Assembly: GCA_009910795.1 (NCBI GenBank)
Contig: VMEE01000071.1
Location: forward strand, 1 to 64,000
DNA from: Dehalobacter sp. CP
GTDB lineage: Bacteria; Bacillota_B; Desulfitobacteriia; Desulfitobacteriales; Syntrophobotulaceae
Length of the DNA stretch: 64,000 nucleotides
Direction of reading: 5' to 3'
Translations under genes and position numbers: made by a program
The notes under the pieces: model-generated
Seen by the model: only the letters and a program-made list of their open reading frames with translations
The model's database searches: none
Told to the model about the DNA's origin: nothing
In this document: in pieces, positions 20,394 through 28,367 of the stretch
Layout: the number at the start of each line of letters is the position of its first letter
Position numbering within the stretch: position 1 is the first letter of the stretch

Positions 20394-21243
20394 AAAAGGT
20401 TTAGGCCGAGGGCTTGGCGCTTTGATTACGGAAAGAGAAACGGAAAGCAGTGAAATTAAAGAAATAATGCTGGCGGATATTGTACCAAATCCTGGCCAGC
20501 CGAGACGGGAGTTTGACCGTGAAAAACTTCAAGAGCTTGCGGATTCCATTCAAGAACATGGATTGCTGCAGCCTATCCTTGTAAAGCCTGAAGGAAACAG
20601 ATACATCATCATTGCGGGAGAGAGACGTTTTCGGGCTACACAGCTTGCAGGGACCGACCGGATTAACTGTATTGTCAGAGACTGTACTGAGCAGGAAATG
20701 ACGGAAAAGGCTTTAATCGAAAATATCCAGCGTGCAGACTTATCTCCTGTAGAAGAAGGCCTCGCTTATGCACGATTAATTCAGGATTATAGACTAACTC
20801 AGGAACAGGTTGCTAAGCGCGTCGGTAAAGGCAGGCCTACTGTAGCCAACTTACTTCGGATTATCCAGCTGCCTGCTGAAGTTCTGGAACTGATTAATAA
20901 AGAAGCAATTTCTTTGGGACATGCCAAGGTGATACTTTCTTTAGACAATAAAGAGCAGCAGATTTCCCTGGCGAAACGGGCCGTTGAGGAAGTATTATCT
21001 GTAAGGGAAACGGAAATGATAGCTCAAAATAGCGAAAAAAAAGTGCAACGTGCCAAAAATGCTGTGAAGACACCGAAAAACAAGAGCTATAGTTCTTTAA
21101 ATGATATTGAAGAAAAACTGCGGCACAGTTTTCAGACCAAGGTAGCTGTATCAGGAAGTGAAGAAAAAGGAAAAATTGAAATTAATTATTATTCCCGGGA
21201 TGAACTTAACCGGCTTTTAGAACGTTGGGAGATTGAAGTTTAA
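20386..21243 (+). CDS. parB: Chromosome partitioning protein ParB/Spo0J
   Basis: A 285-residue CTP-dependent DNA clamp. N-terminal motif KKGLGRGLGALI binds ParA. The ParB/Srx domain includes the CTP-binding GERRFRA motif. A helix-turn-helix (QEQVAKRVGKGRPTVANLLRI) recognises parS, and the C-terminal dimerisation domain ends YYSRDELNRLLERWEI. The start is GTG (20386) within the parA 3' end. A parS site follows 2 bp after the stop codon. Confidence 0.97.
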   Translation: MSKKGLGRGLGALITERETESSEIKEIMLADIVPNPGQPRREFDREKLQELADSIQEHGLLQPILVKPEGNRYIIIAGERRFRATQLAGTDRINCIVRDCTEQEMTEKALIENIQRADLSPVEEGLAYARLIQDYRLTQEQVAKRVGKGRPTVANLLRIIQLPAEVLELINKEAISLGHAKVILSLDNKEQQISLAKRAVEEVLSVRETEMIAQNSEKKVQRAKNAVKTPKNKSYSSLNDIEEKLRHSFQTKVAVSGSEEKGKIEINYYSRDELNRLLERWEIEV

Positions 21244-21245
21244 TA

Positions 21246-21261
21246 TGTTCCACGTGGAACA
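21246..21261. promoter_or_regulatory. parS centromere site
   Basis: TGTTCCACGTGGAACA, a perfect 16-bp palindrome matching the parS consensus TGTTNCACGTGAAACA except at one base. It extends to a 24-bp palindrome (21242-21265) with AATA/TATT arms. Located between parB and the DUF4446 gene, about 10 kb from the dnaA-dnaN gap. Confidence 0.92.
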
Positions 21262-21288
21262 TATTATTACATTCTTTAGGGGGGATCA

Positions 21289-21801
21289 TTGTTGTTTTCT
21301 GTTTTAGAACCCGAGATGATTGTCGTCTTGGCAGTATCGGTTGTAGCCTTGATCGTTACCGTGATTGCGATTGTTATGACCAATGCTCTACGTGTCCGTA
21401 TGAGTAAATTTGAAAAATCCTATATCAGCCTGCAGACGTTCTTATCCGGAACACAGCTGGAAGAACTGCTGAGCGCCAACTTAAAAGAAGTTGCTGAATT
21501 AAGCCGTATTGCTGCAGAGCATGGGCAAAGGCTTAAGCTTGCCGAAGATAAAGTCCGCAACGGAATTGACCGCGCGGAACTGGTCCGATTTAATTCTTTC
21601 GAAAATATGGGTGCCGACCTGAGCTTCGCCCTTGCTTTACTGAATCAGGAAAAGACCGGCGTCGTCCTTACAGGAATTCATAGTGTTGAAGAGTGCAGAA
21701 TCTATGCCAAAGGGATCGAAAAAGGGCAGGCCAATGTTAAACTTAGCCCTGAGGAGAAGCTCGCTATCGAAAAAGCCTCGAAGAATGAGCTAACTATTTA
21801 A
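21289..21801 (+). CDS. DUF4446 family membrane-anchored protein
   Basis: A 170-residue protein of unknown function belonging to DUF4446, often found next to parB in clostridia. A single N-terminal transmembrane helix (residues ~9-32) is followed by a polar coiled region and a globular C-terminal part (LVRFNSFENMGADLSFALALLNQEKTGVVLTGIHS). TTG start with a GGGGGGATC Shine-Dalgarno-like tract. Its stop is 3 bp from the end of the convergent yyaC gene. Association with the partition locus suggests an origin- or envelope-related role, but this is inference. Confidence 0.85.
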   Translation: MLFSVLEPEMIVVLAVSVVALIVTVIAIVMTNALRVRMSKFEKSYISLQTFLSGTQLEELLSANLKEVAELSRIAAEHGQRLKLAEDKVRNGIDRAELVRFNSFENMGADLSFALALLNQEKTGVVLTGIHSVEECRIYAKGIEKGQANVKLSPEEKLAIEKASKNELTI

Positions 21802-21803
21802 AT

Positions 21804-22373
21804 TCACGATTGATTCAACAAGAAGTAAGTCCGCTGGAACAAATTACATAGTACTTCAGACATTTGCCATACGATACTCAATCTGGTGTTTTGCAGCACC
21901 ATGTATTGCATAAAACCGTTGATATTGACAATGCCGGTAAGGTGGATTTCTCCTACCTCCGGCAGTTCTTTTTTTACGGCGGTTCCTGGTTTCAAAGGGC
22001 CTTCTGCCAGGCTGATGTAGCCGACGGAGTCAAGTTGACCCAGGCAGGCATCCAGGGCAATAATATAGGGATTGCAATACGTGGCAAACAAGTTTTTCAA
22101 GGTGGATTCAAGGTTTTCTGCATGAACAGGCTTTTCGAGCGTTCCGACAACCGTCAATCCTGAAAGACCTTTTCCATCTAGTTTTGTGCCGGTTAAAGGC
22201 CCCAGAGAATCGCCGGTAGAACGGTCCGTCCCTATACATAATAGAACCACCGGTCTACCGGCCGCAGCTTTCAGATATTTTTTCAACCTTAACTGAAGCA
22301 GGTAAAGGCCGGGACGGTCTGTGTAATGGGCGCGCAGATGCTCTTTTTCTCGAATTCCTGGCAATGGGTTCAA
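21804..22373 (-). CDS. yyaC: Spore protease YyaC (DUF1256)
   Basis: A 189-residue protein of the YyaC family, related in fold to the germination protease GPR and hydrogenase-maturation peptidases. Conserved elements are the acidic-site segment CIGTDRSTGDSLGPLTGTKL, PVHAENLE and IALDACLGQLDSVGYISL. In Bacillus yyaC is also adjacent to spo0J. Transcribed head-on to the replication fork, opposite to its neighbours, as expected for a separately controlled sporulation gene. Exact function in sporulation is not established. Confidence 0.85.
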   Translation of the reverse strand: MNPLPGIREKEHLRAHYTDRPGLYLLQLRLKKYLKAAAGRPVVLLCIGTDRSTGDSLGPLTGTKLDGKGLSGLTVVGTLEKPVHAENLESTLKNLFATYCNPYIIALDACLGQLDSVGYISLAEGPLKPGTAVKKELPEVGEIHLTGIVNINGFMQYMVLQNTRLSIVWQMSEVLCNLFQRTYFLLNQS

Positions 22374-22609
22374 TGCAGATACCTCCGGAGGCTAAATGAA
22401 ATAGGGTCGCTGCAATTTCTATCCATGGCATTGCAATCGTATGATTGTTTATGTAAGTCAACATACAAAATAATAATTTTTAGAATACTTTGCTATTATT
22501 TCCACAATCAGTAATATTTATGCGTAGCAAATCAAAATCAGAATATGAAAAAATTCAAACCCATATTATAATTAGAGTCAGAAATATCCGCAATAAATAT
22601 AAGGTACGA

Positions 22610-22654
22610 GTACCATGTCAACGCTATCATTAAAATATGGGGTTGACCTGTACT
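22610..22654. repeat. Imperfect inverted repeat GTACC(A)TGTCAAC before selB
   Basis: GTACCATGTCAAC at 22610-22622 and GGTTGACCTGTAC around 22641-22653 are inverted versions of one motif, with one indel. The related pair at 19393-19404 and 19583-19596 flanks a longer spacer. The loop here is about 18 nt. The right arm lies only about 14 bp upstream of the selB ATG. Confidence 0.45.
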
Positions 22655-22667
22655 TTAGGTATTAGCT

Positions 22668-24581
22668 ATGGAAAAATATTTAATTATTGGAACAGCAGGC
22701 CATGTGGATCATGGGAAAACCAACCTTATTCAAGCCTTGACAGGTATAAGCACAGACCGGCTCAAGGAAGAGAAGGAAAGAGGAATTTCGATCGAGCTGG
22801 GGTTTGCTTATCTGACACTTCCGGACGGCCGTAAAGCAGGAATCATTGATGTACCGGGTCATGAAAAATTTGTTCGCCAAATGTTAGCCGGCGCGAGCGG
22901 AATGGATATCGTTCTGCTGATTATTGCTGCCGATGAAGGCGTGATGCCTCAAACCCAGGAACATCTGGACATATTAAACATGTTAAATGTAGAGAAAGGA
23001 ATTGTTGTACTGTCAAAAATTGACCTGGTTGATCAGGAATGGCTTTCCATGATTGAACAGGATACCAGAGAAAAACTTCAAGACAGTTTTCTGCGGGATG
23101 CTCCGTATTGCAAAGTATCTTCTGTCACTGGCCAAGGGATTCCGGAATTGCTGCAGACAATTATGACTGTGCTCCAAACAACCGAGGGGAGACGTTTGGA
23201 TCTTCCGTCAAGAATGCCGATTGACAGGGTTTTTACGATTCGGGGGTTTGGAACAGTGGTCACAGGGACGTTAAACACAGGGACGATTCAGAAAGGACAG
23301 GAAGCATGTCTGGAACCGGGAGGACAAACCGTGAAAATTAGGAATATTCAGGTTCATGGCGAACAGGCCTCCGAGGCTTATGCCGGACAGCGGGTTGCGA
23401 TAAACATAGCCGGACTGGCTGTAAGTGATATTCCCAAGGGGGCAAGCCTTGTTGATCCCGGATATTACAACGCAGGACAAATTTTAGACGTAGAACTGTT
23501 CAACCTCGCGTCAGAGCAAAGAACGATTAAACAAAGGCAGAGGATACATTTTCATTTAGGAACGGCCGAAACACTGGGACGGGTTCATCTTCTGGCTCAG
23601 GAAGAATTGGCTCCCGGCGAGAAAGGGTTTGCCCAAATCATTCTGGAGGAACCGGTTGTCGCAGCAAAAGGGGACCGGTTTGTAATCAGGTACTATTCAC
23701 CTGTCGCGACGATCGGCGGAGGAGTTGTGCTGAGCCTGGCTAATGCCAAACAAAAACGTTTTCGAGAAAAGGTCATAACCGAATTTCGGTCTAAAGCAGA
23801 AGGCGGCTTAACCGATCAAATAAAAAAAGAGCTTACTATCCCTTTATCTTCCGATGAAGTCAGGAAAAAGTCTGCTCTTGGGCAGGACGAAGTTCAGCTG
23901 GCTTTGGATCGTCTCAAAGATGATCAGACTGTTGTAATCTTAGCTGAGGATGGATTATCATTATTCTGGCTTAAAAGTACAGCAGAAGAATGGGCTCTTA
24001 AAGCAAATGCGGAAGTAATGAAATATCAAAAGACATATCCGCTGCGCGGAGGAATTGGCAGAGAGGAATTAAAAAGAATCCTGAAAACGGCTGTCTCCCA
24101 TAAACGCTGGCAGTTGATCTTGGAATGGGGAGCAGATCATCAGTATTTCAGGCTAAGCAGCAGTCTGGTCCAGGCAGTATCTGAAATCGGGCTGCCTGAG
24201 GATATCAGGCAAAAGCTTGACGCTTTGCGAAAAATCTGGGAAAAGGCAGGGCTAAATCCTCCGGGGCAGGAAACTGCGGTTGTAGAATGCGGGGTACCCG
24301 CTGCAAAATTTCTGGAATATGCCGAATATCTTAAAACAAATAACGTTTGGAAACAGGTAGGAGAATTCTATATTGCAGCAAGTGCAATAGAAAAAGCTAA
24401 AATAATATTGGAAAAGCACCTGCAAGAAAATGGACAGATTACGGTTTCTGAAGCACGGGACTGCTGGCAGACTAGCCGTAAATTTGCGGTGCCTTTACTG
24501 GAATATTTTGATTCAATTCATGTTACGGAAAGAAACGGAGACATCAGGGTAAAACCAGGATCTGCCCAAAATCCAGGCTAA
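22668..24581 (+). CDS. selB: Selenocysteine-specific elongation factor SelB
   Basis: A 637-residue translation GTPase that delivers Sec-tRNA to UGA codons followed by a SECIS hairpin. The N-terminal EF-Tu-like part has GTAGHVDHGKT (8-18), DVPGHEKF and the SKID motif, followed by domains 2 and 3. The C-terminal ~270 residues are the winged-helix SECIS-binding repeats (e.g. PLRGGIGREELKRIL). Together with tRNA-Sec 0.8 kb downstream it shows that this organism decodes UGA as selenocysteine. selA and selD are not in the window. Its stop overlaps the convergent TusA-like gene by 4 bp. Confidence 0.97.
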   Translation: MEKYLIIGTAGHVDHGKTNLIQALTGISTDRLKEEKERGISIELGFAYLTLPDGRKAGIIDVPGHEKFVRQMLAGASGMDIVLLIIAADEGVMPQTQEHLDILNMLNVEKGIVVLSKIDLVDQEWLSMIEQDTREKLQDSFLRDAPYCKVSSVTGQGIPELLQTIMTVLQTTEGRRLDLPSRMPIDRVFTIRGFGTVVTGTLNTGTIQKGQEACLEPGGQTVKIRNIQVHGEQASEAYAGQRVAINIAGLAVSDIPKGASLVDPGYYNAGQILDVELFNLASEQRTIKQRQRIHFHLGTAETLGRVHLLAQEELAPGEKGFAQIILEEPVVAAKGDRFVIRYYSPVATIGGGVVLSLANAKQKRFREKVITEFRSKAEGGLTDQIKKELTIPLSSDEVRKKSALGQDEVQLALDRLKDDQTVVILAEDGLSLFWLKSTAEEWALKANAEVMKYQKTYPLRGGIGREELKRILKTAVSHKRWQLILEWGADHQYFRLSSSLVQAVSEIGLPEDIRQKLDALRKIWEKAGLNPPGQETAVVECGVPAAKFLEYAEYLKTNNVWKQVGEFYIAASAIEKAKIILEKHLQENGQITVSEARDCWQTSRKFAVPLLEYFDSIHVTERNGDIRVKPGSAQNPG

Positions 24582-24793
24582 GCTTTCTTTATTCCCTTTA
24601 GAGAATATTGATTTGACGGCTCATGATCAACTTCGACCTGATATCCGGCAACTCTCAAAAACCGTTCAACGTTAATTTTGGATGTCTCATTATCGACAAT
24701 GACCATGATTTCTGAAGGATCATCCGCTAAAGCTCTTTTGGTAAAAATTACGGGTTCCGGACAGGAATATCCTCTGGCATCAACAAGTTTCAA
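24578..24793 (-). CDS. TusA/SirA/YedF-like sulfur-carrier family protein
   Basis: A 71-residue protein of the TusA superfamily. N-terminal MKLVDARGYSCPEPV contains the C-P-x-P active-site motif at C11, which carries sulfur (or, in YedF-type relatives, possibly selenium) as a persulfide. It is convergent with selB (4-bp overlap) and lies between selB and tRNA-Sec, so a role in selenium delivery is an attractive inference. Sequence alone cannot separate TusA-like sulfur transfer from that role. Confidence 0.8.
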   Translation of the reverse strand: MKLVDARGYSCPEPVIFTKRALADDPSEIMVIVDNETSKINVERFLRVAGYQVEVDHEPSNQYSLKGIKKA

Positions 24794-25367
24794 GAGATCT
24801 AGCCTCCTTTTATATTCTATCCTATTGTACCATAAGTAGAGATCTCAACAATATCATATAAGTTAAAATAAGAAATACAGAATATAAATATGTTAAATAT
24901 ATAACGCAATATTTACACAAAAATTGTAATTATATTTTATATAATATTTACATTAAAACATACATGTGAATATACATGAAAATGCAAATGTAATTACGCA
25001 TGTAAATGGTGATGTAAATAATATAAGATTCTTCTTTGTGTTTATATTGCTTATTGGATTGGACACGACGCTCAGCATCCGCAGCAGGTGCATAATATTT
25101 ATATACACAGTCTTTTTGATTGTATTACTGATAAATTTAAGGGCAGTACTATTTAATAAAACTATAAAGAACAATATATTTACATGAAAATATTAATGAA
25201 TAAAGACATTAATATTTTTATTGGCATTTAAGTGTAAATATTATAATGAATTTGGATGAACAAGAAAAATGATTTTAAGAGCGTCAAAGAATTGCCAAAG
25301 AATAAGACAAAGGTTCACATTCGAAGCATTAAGTGTTAAAATGATTCAGCAGACTCTAAAAGGTCTT
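24794..25367. repeat. AT-rich region with repeated ATATTTACAT motifs upstream of tRNA-Sec
   Basis: 574 bp without a credible gene. It contains 12-bp inverted repeats ATAATATTTACA (24941-24952) and TGTAAATATTAT (25233-25244) about 280 bp apart. Further copies are AATATTTACA (24908-24917), ATGTAAATAATAT (25012-25024) and ATATATTTACAT (~25174-25185). A 73-codon reading frame (24966-25187) encodes two hydrophobic stretches, but the opposite strand is also open over the same interval, so it is not called as a gene. The base composition is clearly lower in GC than the surroundings. Confidence 0.6.
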
Positions 25368-25465
25368 GGGGATATATAGCGGCTGGTGTCGTTCCCGGAC
25401 TTCAAATCCGTGTGTCGGGACGCAGAACGTTCCGAGGTGTGTTCGATTCGCACATATCCCCGCCA
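25368..25465 (+). tRNA. selC: tRNA-Sec (anticodon UCA)
   Basis: 98 nt including encoded CCA. The acceptor arm is 8 bp (GGGGATAT/ATATCCCC), the hallmark of bacterial tRNA-Sec. The anticodon arm CGGA-CTTCAAA-TCCG gives UCA. It has a long variable arm and T-loop TTCGATT, with G as discriminator base. Located downstream of selB, 22 bp before the cvpA-like gene. Confidence 0.95.
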
Positions 25466-25487
25466 TTCCTGTAAAGGAGAGCGTAGC

Positions 25488-26153
25488 GTGAATACATTTG
25501 ATTATGTAATGCTGGCGCTGCTGGTTCTGGGAGGCCTGATCGGGTTTCGGAAGGGCCTTATTACCGGTTTATCAAGATTTATCGGAAAGATCGCTGCGAT
25601 AGGCATTGCGGTGTTTTTTTACAAACCATTTCTGAATCTATTGGAACCCGTTTTAGGGCTTGAAGCAAAACTGGAGCCCAAAATCGGAAATTTTTTGACC
25701 AAAATTGCTGAAAGCAAAGCATCCGGGACGGATCCCTACGGTGCCGCTGACAGCATCAGGCAATCCATGATTGGTCAGGCCACACCTGTTTTGACAGATT
25801 ACGTCCTGAAGATTGGTGCTGTCCTGCTCTTGTTTATTTTAGCAGCATGTATTATTAATCTTATCATCGCTTTGGTCATTACCCCTATAGCAAAAAACTT
25901 AAGTTTTATCAATAGAGGGGGAGGACTGCTTTTTGGTTTACTGAGTACCTTTGTCGTGATTTCTCTGGTCCTGGGGTTGTTTTCACCGTTGTTAAGCACC
26001 GGTGACTCCGGATTGCTTAAGACGGGTAGCTCCTTACTTTATCCATGGTTTATGCAAGGATATGATCTGATTTTATCAGGGATTTCTGTTTTTGCGGGGG
26101 ATATTCTGAATAATCCTCTGAATTCTATACCGTTGCTGAATGGGCTGGTTTGA
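25488..26153 (+). CDS. CvpA family membrane protein
   Basis: A 221-residue integral membrane protein of the CvpA (colicin V production) family. The signature N terminus is NTFDYVMLALLVLGGLIGFRKGLITGLSRFIGKI, followed by three further hydrophobic helices. I chose GTG 25488, with AAAGGAGAG upstream. An upstream extension of the frame would run through tRNA-Sec and is rejected. The molecular role of the family is poorly defined. It is followed 18 bp later by the DUF951 gene. Confidence 0.85.
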   Translation: MNTFDYVMLALLVLGGLIGFRKGLITGLSRFIGKIAAIGIAVFFYKPFLNLLEPVLGLEAKLEPKIGNFLTKIAESKASGTDPYGAADSIRQSMIGQATPVLTDYVLKIGAVLLLFILAACIINLIIALVITPIAKNLSFINRGGGLLFGLLSTFVVISLVLGLFSPLLSTGDSGLLKTGSSLLYPWFMQGYDLILSGISVFAGDILNNPLNSIPLLNGLV

Positions 26154-26171
26154 AAGAGAGGTTGAACGACC

Positions 26172-26375
26172 ATGGATCTTAATGTAGGAGATATTGTCAG
26201 GCTCAAAAAGACTCATCCCTGCGGCAATACAGAATTTAAGATCATGAGAACAGGTATGGATTTTCGGATTGAATGTCTGAAGTGCGGACATCAGACCTGG
26301 ATAACCAGGGCAAAGCTGGAAAGGAATATTAAAAAAATCCTGACGGCAGAAAACAGTCAGGGGATCTCGGACTGA
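26172..26375 (+). CDS. DUF951 family small protein
   Basis: A 67-residue protein of unknown function with the DUF951 pattern GDIVRLKKTHPCGN...FRIECLKCGHQTWITRAKLE. Three conserved cysteines (C18, then CxxC in the middle) suggest a small metal-binding or beta-barrel fold. It commonly precedes ychF in Firmicutes, as here (27 bp gap). No catalytic residues are recognised. Confidence 0.85.
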   Translation: MDLNVGDIVRLKKTHPCGNTEFKIMRTGMDFRIECLKCGHQTWITRAKLERNIKKILTAENSQGISD

Positions 26376-26402
26376 TTTAACTAGAATTTGAGGGGGAAAA
26401 AC

Positions 26403-27503
26403 ATGTCTCTGCATGTAGGAATAGTTGGGCTGCCCAATGTCGGCAAGTCAACACTATTTAATGCGATAACGAAAGCCGGAGCAGAATCGGCCAATTATCC
26501 GTTCTGTACTATTGATCCGAATGTCGGAATTGTACAGGTACCGGATTTTCGGTTAAAAGCACTGGCTAAAATTGTGAACCCGCAGCAAATCGTTCCGGCA
26601 GTTGTCGAATTTGTCGATATTGCCGGTCTGGTAAGGGGTGCAAGTAAAGGTGAAGGACTGGGCAACCAATTTCTTTCCCATATCCGGGAAGTGGATGCCA
26701 TTGTTCATGTTGTACGTTGTTTTGAAGACGATAACGTTGTTCACGTCGAAGGTAAAATTGACCCGGAACGGGATATTGAAACGATCCGGATGGAATTGAT
26801 CCTGGCAGATATGGAAACCGTATACCGCCGCCAGGCCAAGCTGGTCGGAATGATCAAATCCGGAGATAAGAAGGCCAAATTCGAAGCTGAGGTATTGGAA
26901 AAGCTCGTGAAAAAATTTGACCAGGGGATACCGGCTAATTTGGTTGGTTTCTCTGAAGAAGAAAAAGAATTGCTGAACAGTGTCAGTCTGTTGACCCTAA
27001 AACCGGTGATTTATGCCGCGAATGTTTCTGAAGCGGAAGCTTCCAACGGGGAAAATAACGCCAATGTCCAAAAAGTACAGGAAATAGCCAGACTCGAAAA
27101 TGCTGAAGTCATTCCTGTTTGCGCCAAGATTGAAGCAGAAATTGCAGAACTTGAAGAAGATGAGAAAGAAATCTTTATGGAGGAACTTGGGCTCGCGGAA
27201 TCTGGACTTGATCGGCTGATCAGGAGCGCGTTCAAGCTGCTTGGACTGATAACCTTCTTTACGGCAGGTCCTAAAGAGGTAAAGGCTTGGACGATCCGCC
27301 GGGAAACCAAAGCGCCTCAGGCGGCAGGTACGATTCATTCCGACTTTGAGCGGGGCTTTATCCGGGCAGAGGTCGTCAAATATGAACATTTTATGGAGAA
27401 TAGCGGTCTGAATGGGGCCAAGGACAAGGGCTTGGTTCGGTTAGAGGGCAAAGAATATATCGTTCAGGACGGCGATATTATGCATTTCAGATTTAATGTC
27501 TAG
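26403..27503 (+). CDS. ychF: Redox-regulated ATPase YchF (OLA1-type)
   Basis: A 366-residue Obg-related P-loop NTPase that binds ATP rather than GTP. P-loop GLPNVGKS is at residues 9-16, DIAGLVRGASKGEGLGN is the switch region, and a C-terminal TGS-like domain ends FERGFIRAEVVKYEHF...VQDGDIMHFRFNV. ATG 26403 is preceded by GAGGGGGAAA. An upstream in-frame start would add MRGKN without a ribosome-binding site. Implicated in ribosome and stress functions in other bacteria. Confidence 0.95.
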   Translation: MSLHVGIVGLPNVGKSTLFNAITKAGAESANYPFCTIDPNVGIVQVPDFRLKALAKIVNPQQIVPAVVEFVDIAGLVRGASKGEGLGNQFLSHIREVDAIVHVVRCFEDDNVVHVEGKIDPERDIETIRMELILADMETVYRRQAKLVGMIKSGDKKAKFEAEVLEKLVKKFDQGIPANLVGFSEEEKELLNSVSLLTLKPVIYAANVSEAEASNGENNANVQKVQEIARLENAEVIPVCAKIEAEIAELEEDEKEIFMEELGLAESGLDRLIRSAFKLLGLITFFTAGPKEVKAWTIRRETKAPQAAGTIHSDFERGFIRAEVVKYEHFMENSGLNGAKDKGLVRLEGKEYIVQDGDIMHFRFNV

Positions 27504-27538
27504 ATGAAAGATTCTCAGAACTAGCAAGATCATCATTA

Positions 27539-27568
27539 TTTGCAAATGACATGAGGAAGTGTTATAAT
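27539..27568 (+). promoter_or_regulatory. Promoter of rpsF-ssb-rpsR operon
   Basis: -35 TTGCAA (27539-27544) and perfect -10 TATAAT (27563-27568), spaced by 18 bp. It leaves a leader of roughly 65 nt before rpsF. Confidence 0.65.
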
Positions 27569-27588
27569 ATCGTGTTGTAGCATAATAA

Positions 27589-27629
27589 CCCTGCTCCACA
27601 CTCGAGGTGGGGCCATTTAGTCCGAGGGG
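27589..27629 (+). promoter_or_regulatory. Candidate S6:S18-binding leader (rpsF leader)
   Basis: A hairpin CTCCAC/GTGGGG (27594-27599 with 27607-27612, loop ACTCGAG) is enclosed by an outer pairing of CCCT (27589-27592) with AGGG (27625-27628). The outer 3' strand follows an unpaired CCG (27622-27624) and overlaps the GGGGAGG ribosome-binding site. This layout resembles the S6:S18 autoregulatory motif that mimics the 16S binding site. It was assigned by eye. Confidence 0.5.
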
Positions 27630-27639
27630 AGGTGCATTT

Positions 27640-27924
27640 ATGCAAGCGTACGAAGTGATGTACATTATAAGACCGGATCTCGATGATGAGGCTTCAAAAG
27701 CAAATGTTCAAAGATTTGAAGAGATCGTCAATGCCAATGGTGGTACAGACCTCAAGGTTGATATTTGGGGTAAAAGACGCCTGGCTTACGAGGTTAAGAA
27801 GTTCAATGAAGGTGTTTACATCCTGATGAACTTCAACGGTGAAGCGCGTACGGTTGATGAACTGGAAAGGCTGATGAAAATTTCTGATGCTGTGATCCGG
27901 TTTATGACAACCAAGAAGGAATAA
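27640..27924 (+). CDS. rpsF: 30S ribosomal protein S6
   Basis: A 94-residue S6 protein that binds 16S rRNA as a heterodimer with S18. The family start MQAYEVMYIIRPDLDDEA and the internal WGKRRLAYEVKKFNEGVYILMNF are diagnostic. ATG 27640 has GGGGAGG upstream. First gene of rpsF-ssb-rpsR. Confidence 0.97.
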   Translation: MQAYEVMYIIRPDLDDEASKANVQRFEEIVNANGGTDLKVDIWGKRRLAYEVKKFNEGVYILMNFNGEARTVDELERLMKISDAVIRFMTTKKE

Positions 27925-27942
27925 CGATGCGGAGGGTTTAAG

Positions 27943-28347
27943 ATGTTGAATCGTGTAGTACTTATCGGGCGATTAACGAAAGACCCTGAGCTACGCTATA
28001 CACCAAATGGTGTAGCTGTTGCATCTTTTACGCTAGCCGTCGACAGGAATTACAAGAACAGCCAGGGCGAGAAAGAAACGGATTTTATTCCATGCGTTGT
28101 TTTTCGCCAGTTAGCTGAACTCTGCGCGAACTATTTGGCGAAAGGAAGACTGGCTGCAGTAGATGGCAGGATTCAGGTCCGCTCTTATGACGGTCAGGAT
28201 GGGCAAAAAAGATGGGTGACAGAGGTCTTGGGAGAGAACGTCAGATTTTTAAGTCCCAAAGACAATAATGCCGGAGCATCTTCAGCTCAAAATGATTTTG
28301 GTTCTTTTGCTCATGAAGTTAGTCTAGATGATGATATACCATTTTAG
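27943..28347 (+). CDS. ssb: Single-stranded DNA-binding protein
   Basis: A 134-residue OB-fold protein. Starts [23 protein letters not shown] and ends in the acidic tip DDDIPF, which recruits repair and replication partners. The variable linker between OB fold and tip is short, making the protein smaller than B. subtilis SsbA (~170 residues). Its place between rpsF and rpsR marks it as the essential housekeeping SSB. Confidence 0.97.
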   Translation: MLNRVVLIGRLTKDPELRYTPNGVAVASFTLAVDRNYKNSQGEKETDFIPCVVFRQLAELCANYLAKGRLAAVDGRIQVRSYDGQDGQKRWVTEVLGENVRFLSPKDNNAGASSAQNDFGSFAHEVSLDDDIPF

Positions 28348-28367
28348 TTTGAAGGGAGGAGCGTTCA

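Noticed and set aside
19393..22661. Integron attC site interpretation of the GTCAAC/GTTGAC inverted repeats
   Set aside because: The core does not fit RYYYAAC/GTTRRRY ends, there is no integrase and no cassette structure.
24966..25187. 73-codon hydrophobic reading frame before tRNA-Sec
   Set aside because: The complementary strand is open over the same interval, composition is repetitive and AT-rich, and no ribosome-binding site is evident. Treated as a by-product of the repeats.
25386..25487. Upstream extension of the CvpA-family frame
   Set aside because: It reads through tRNA-Sec. The GTG at 25488 has its own AAAGGAGAG site.
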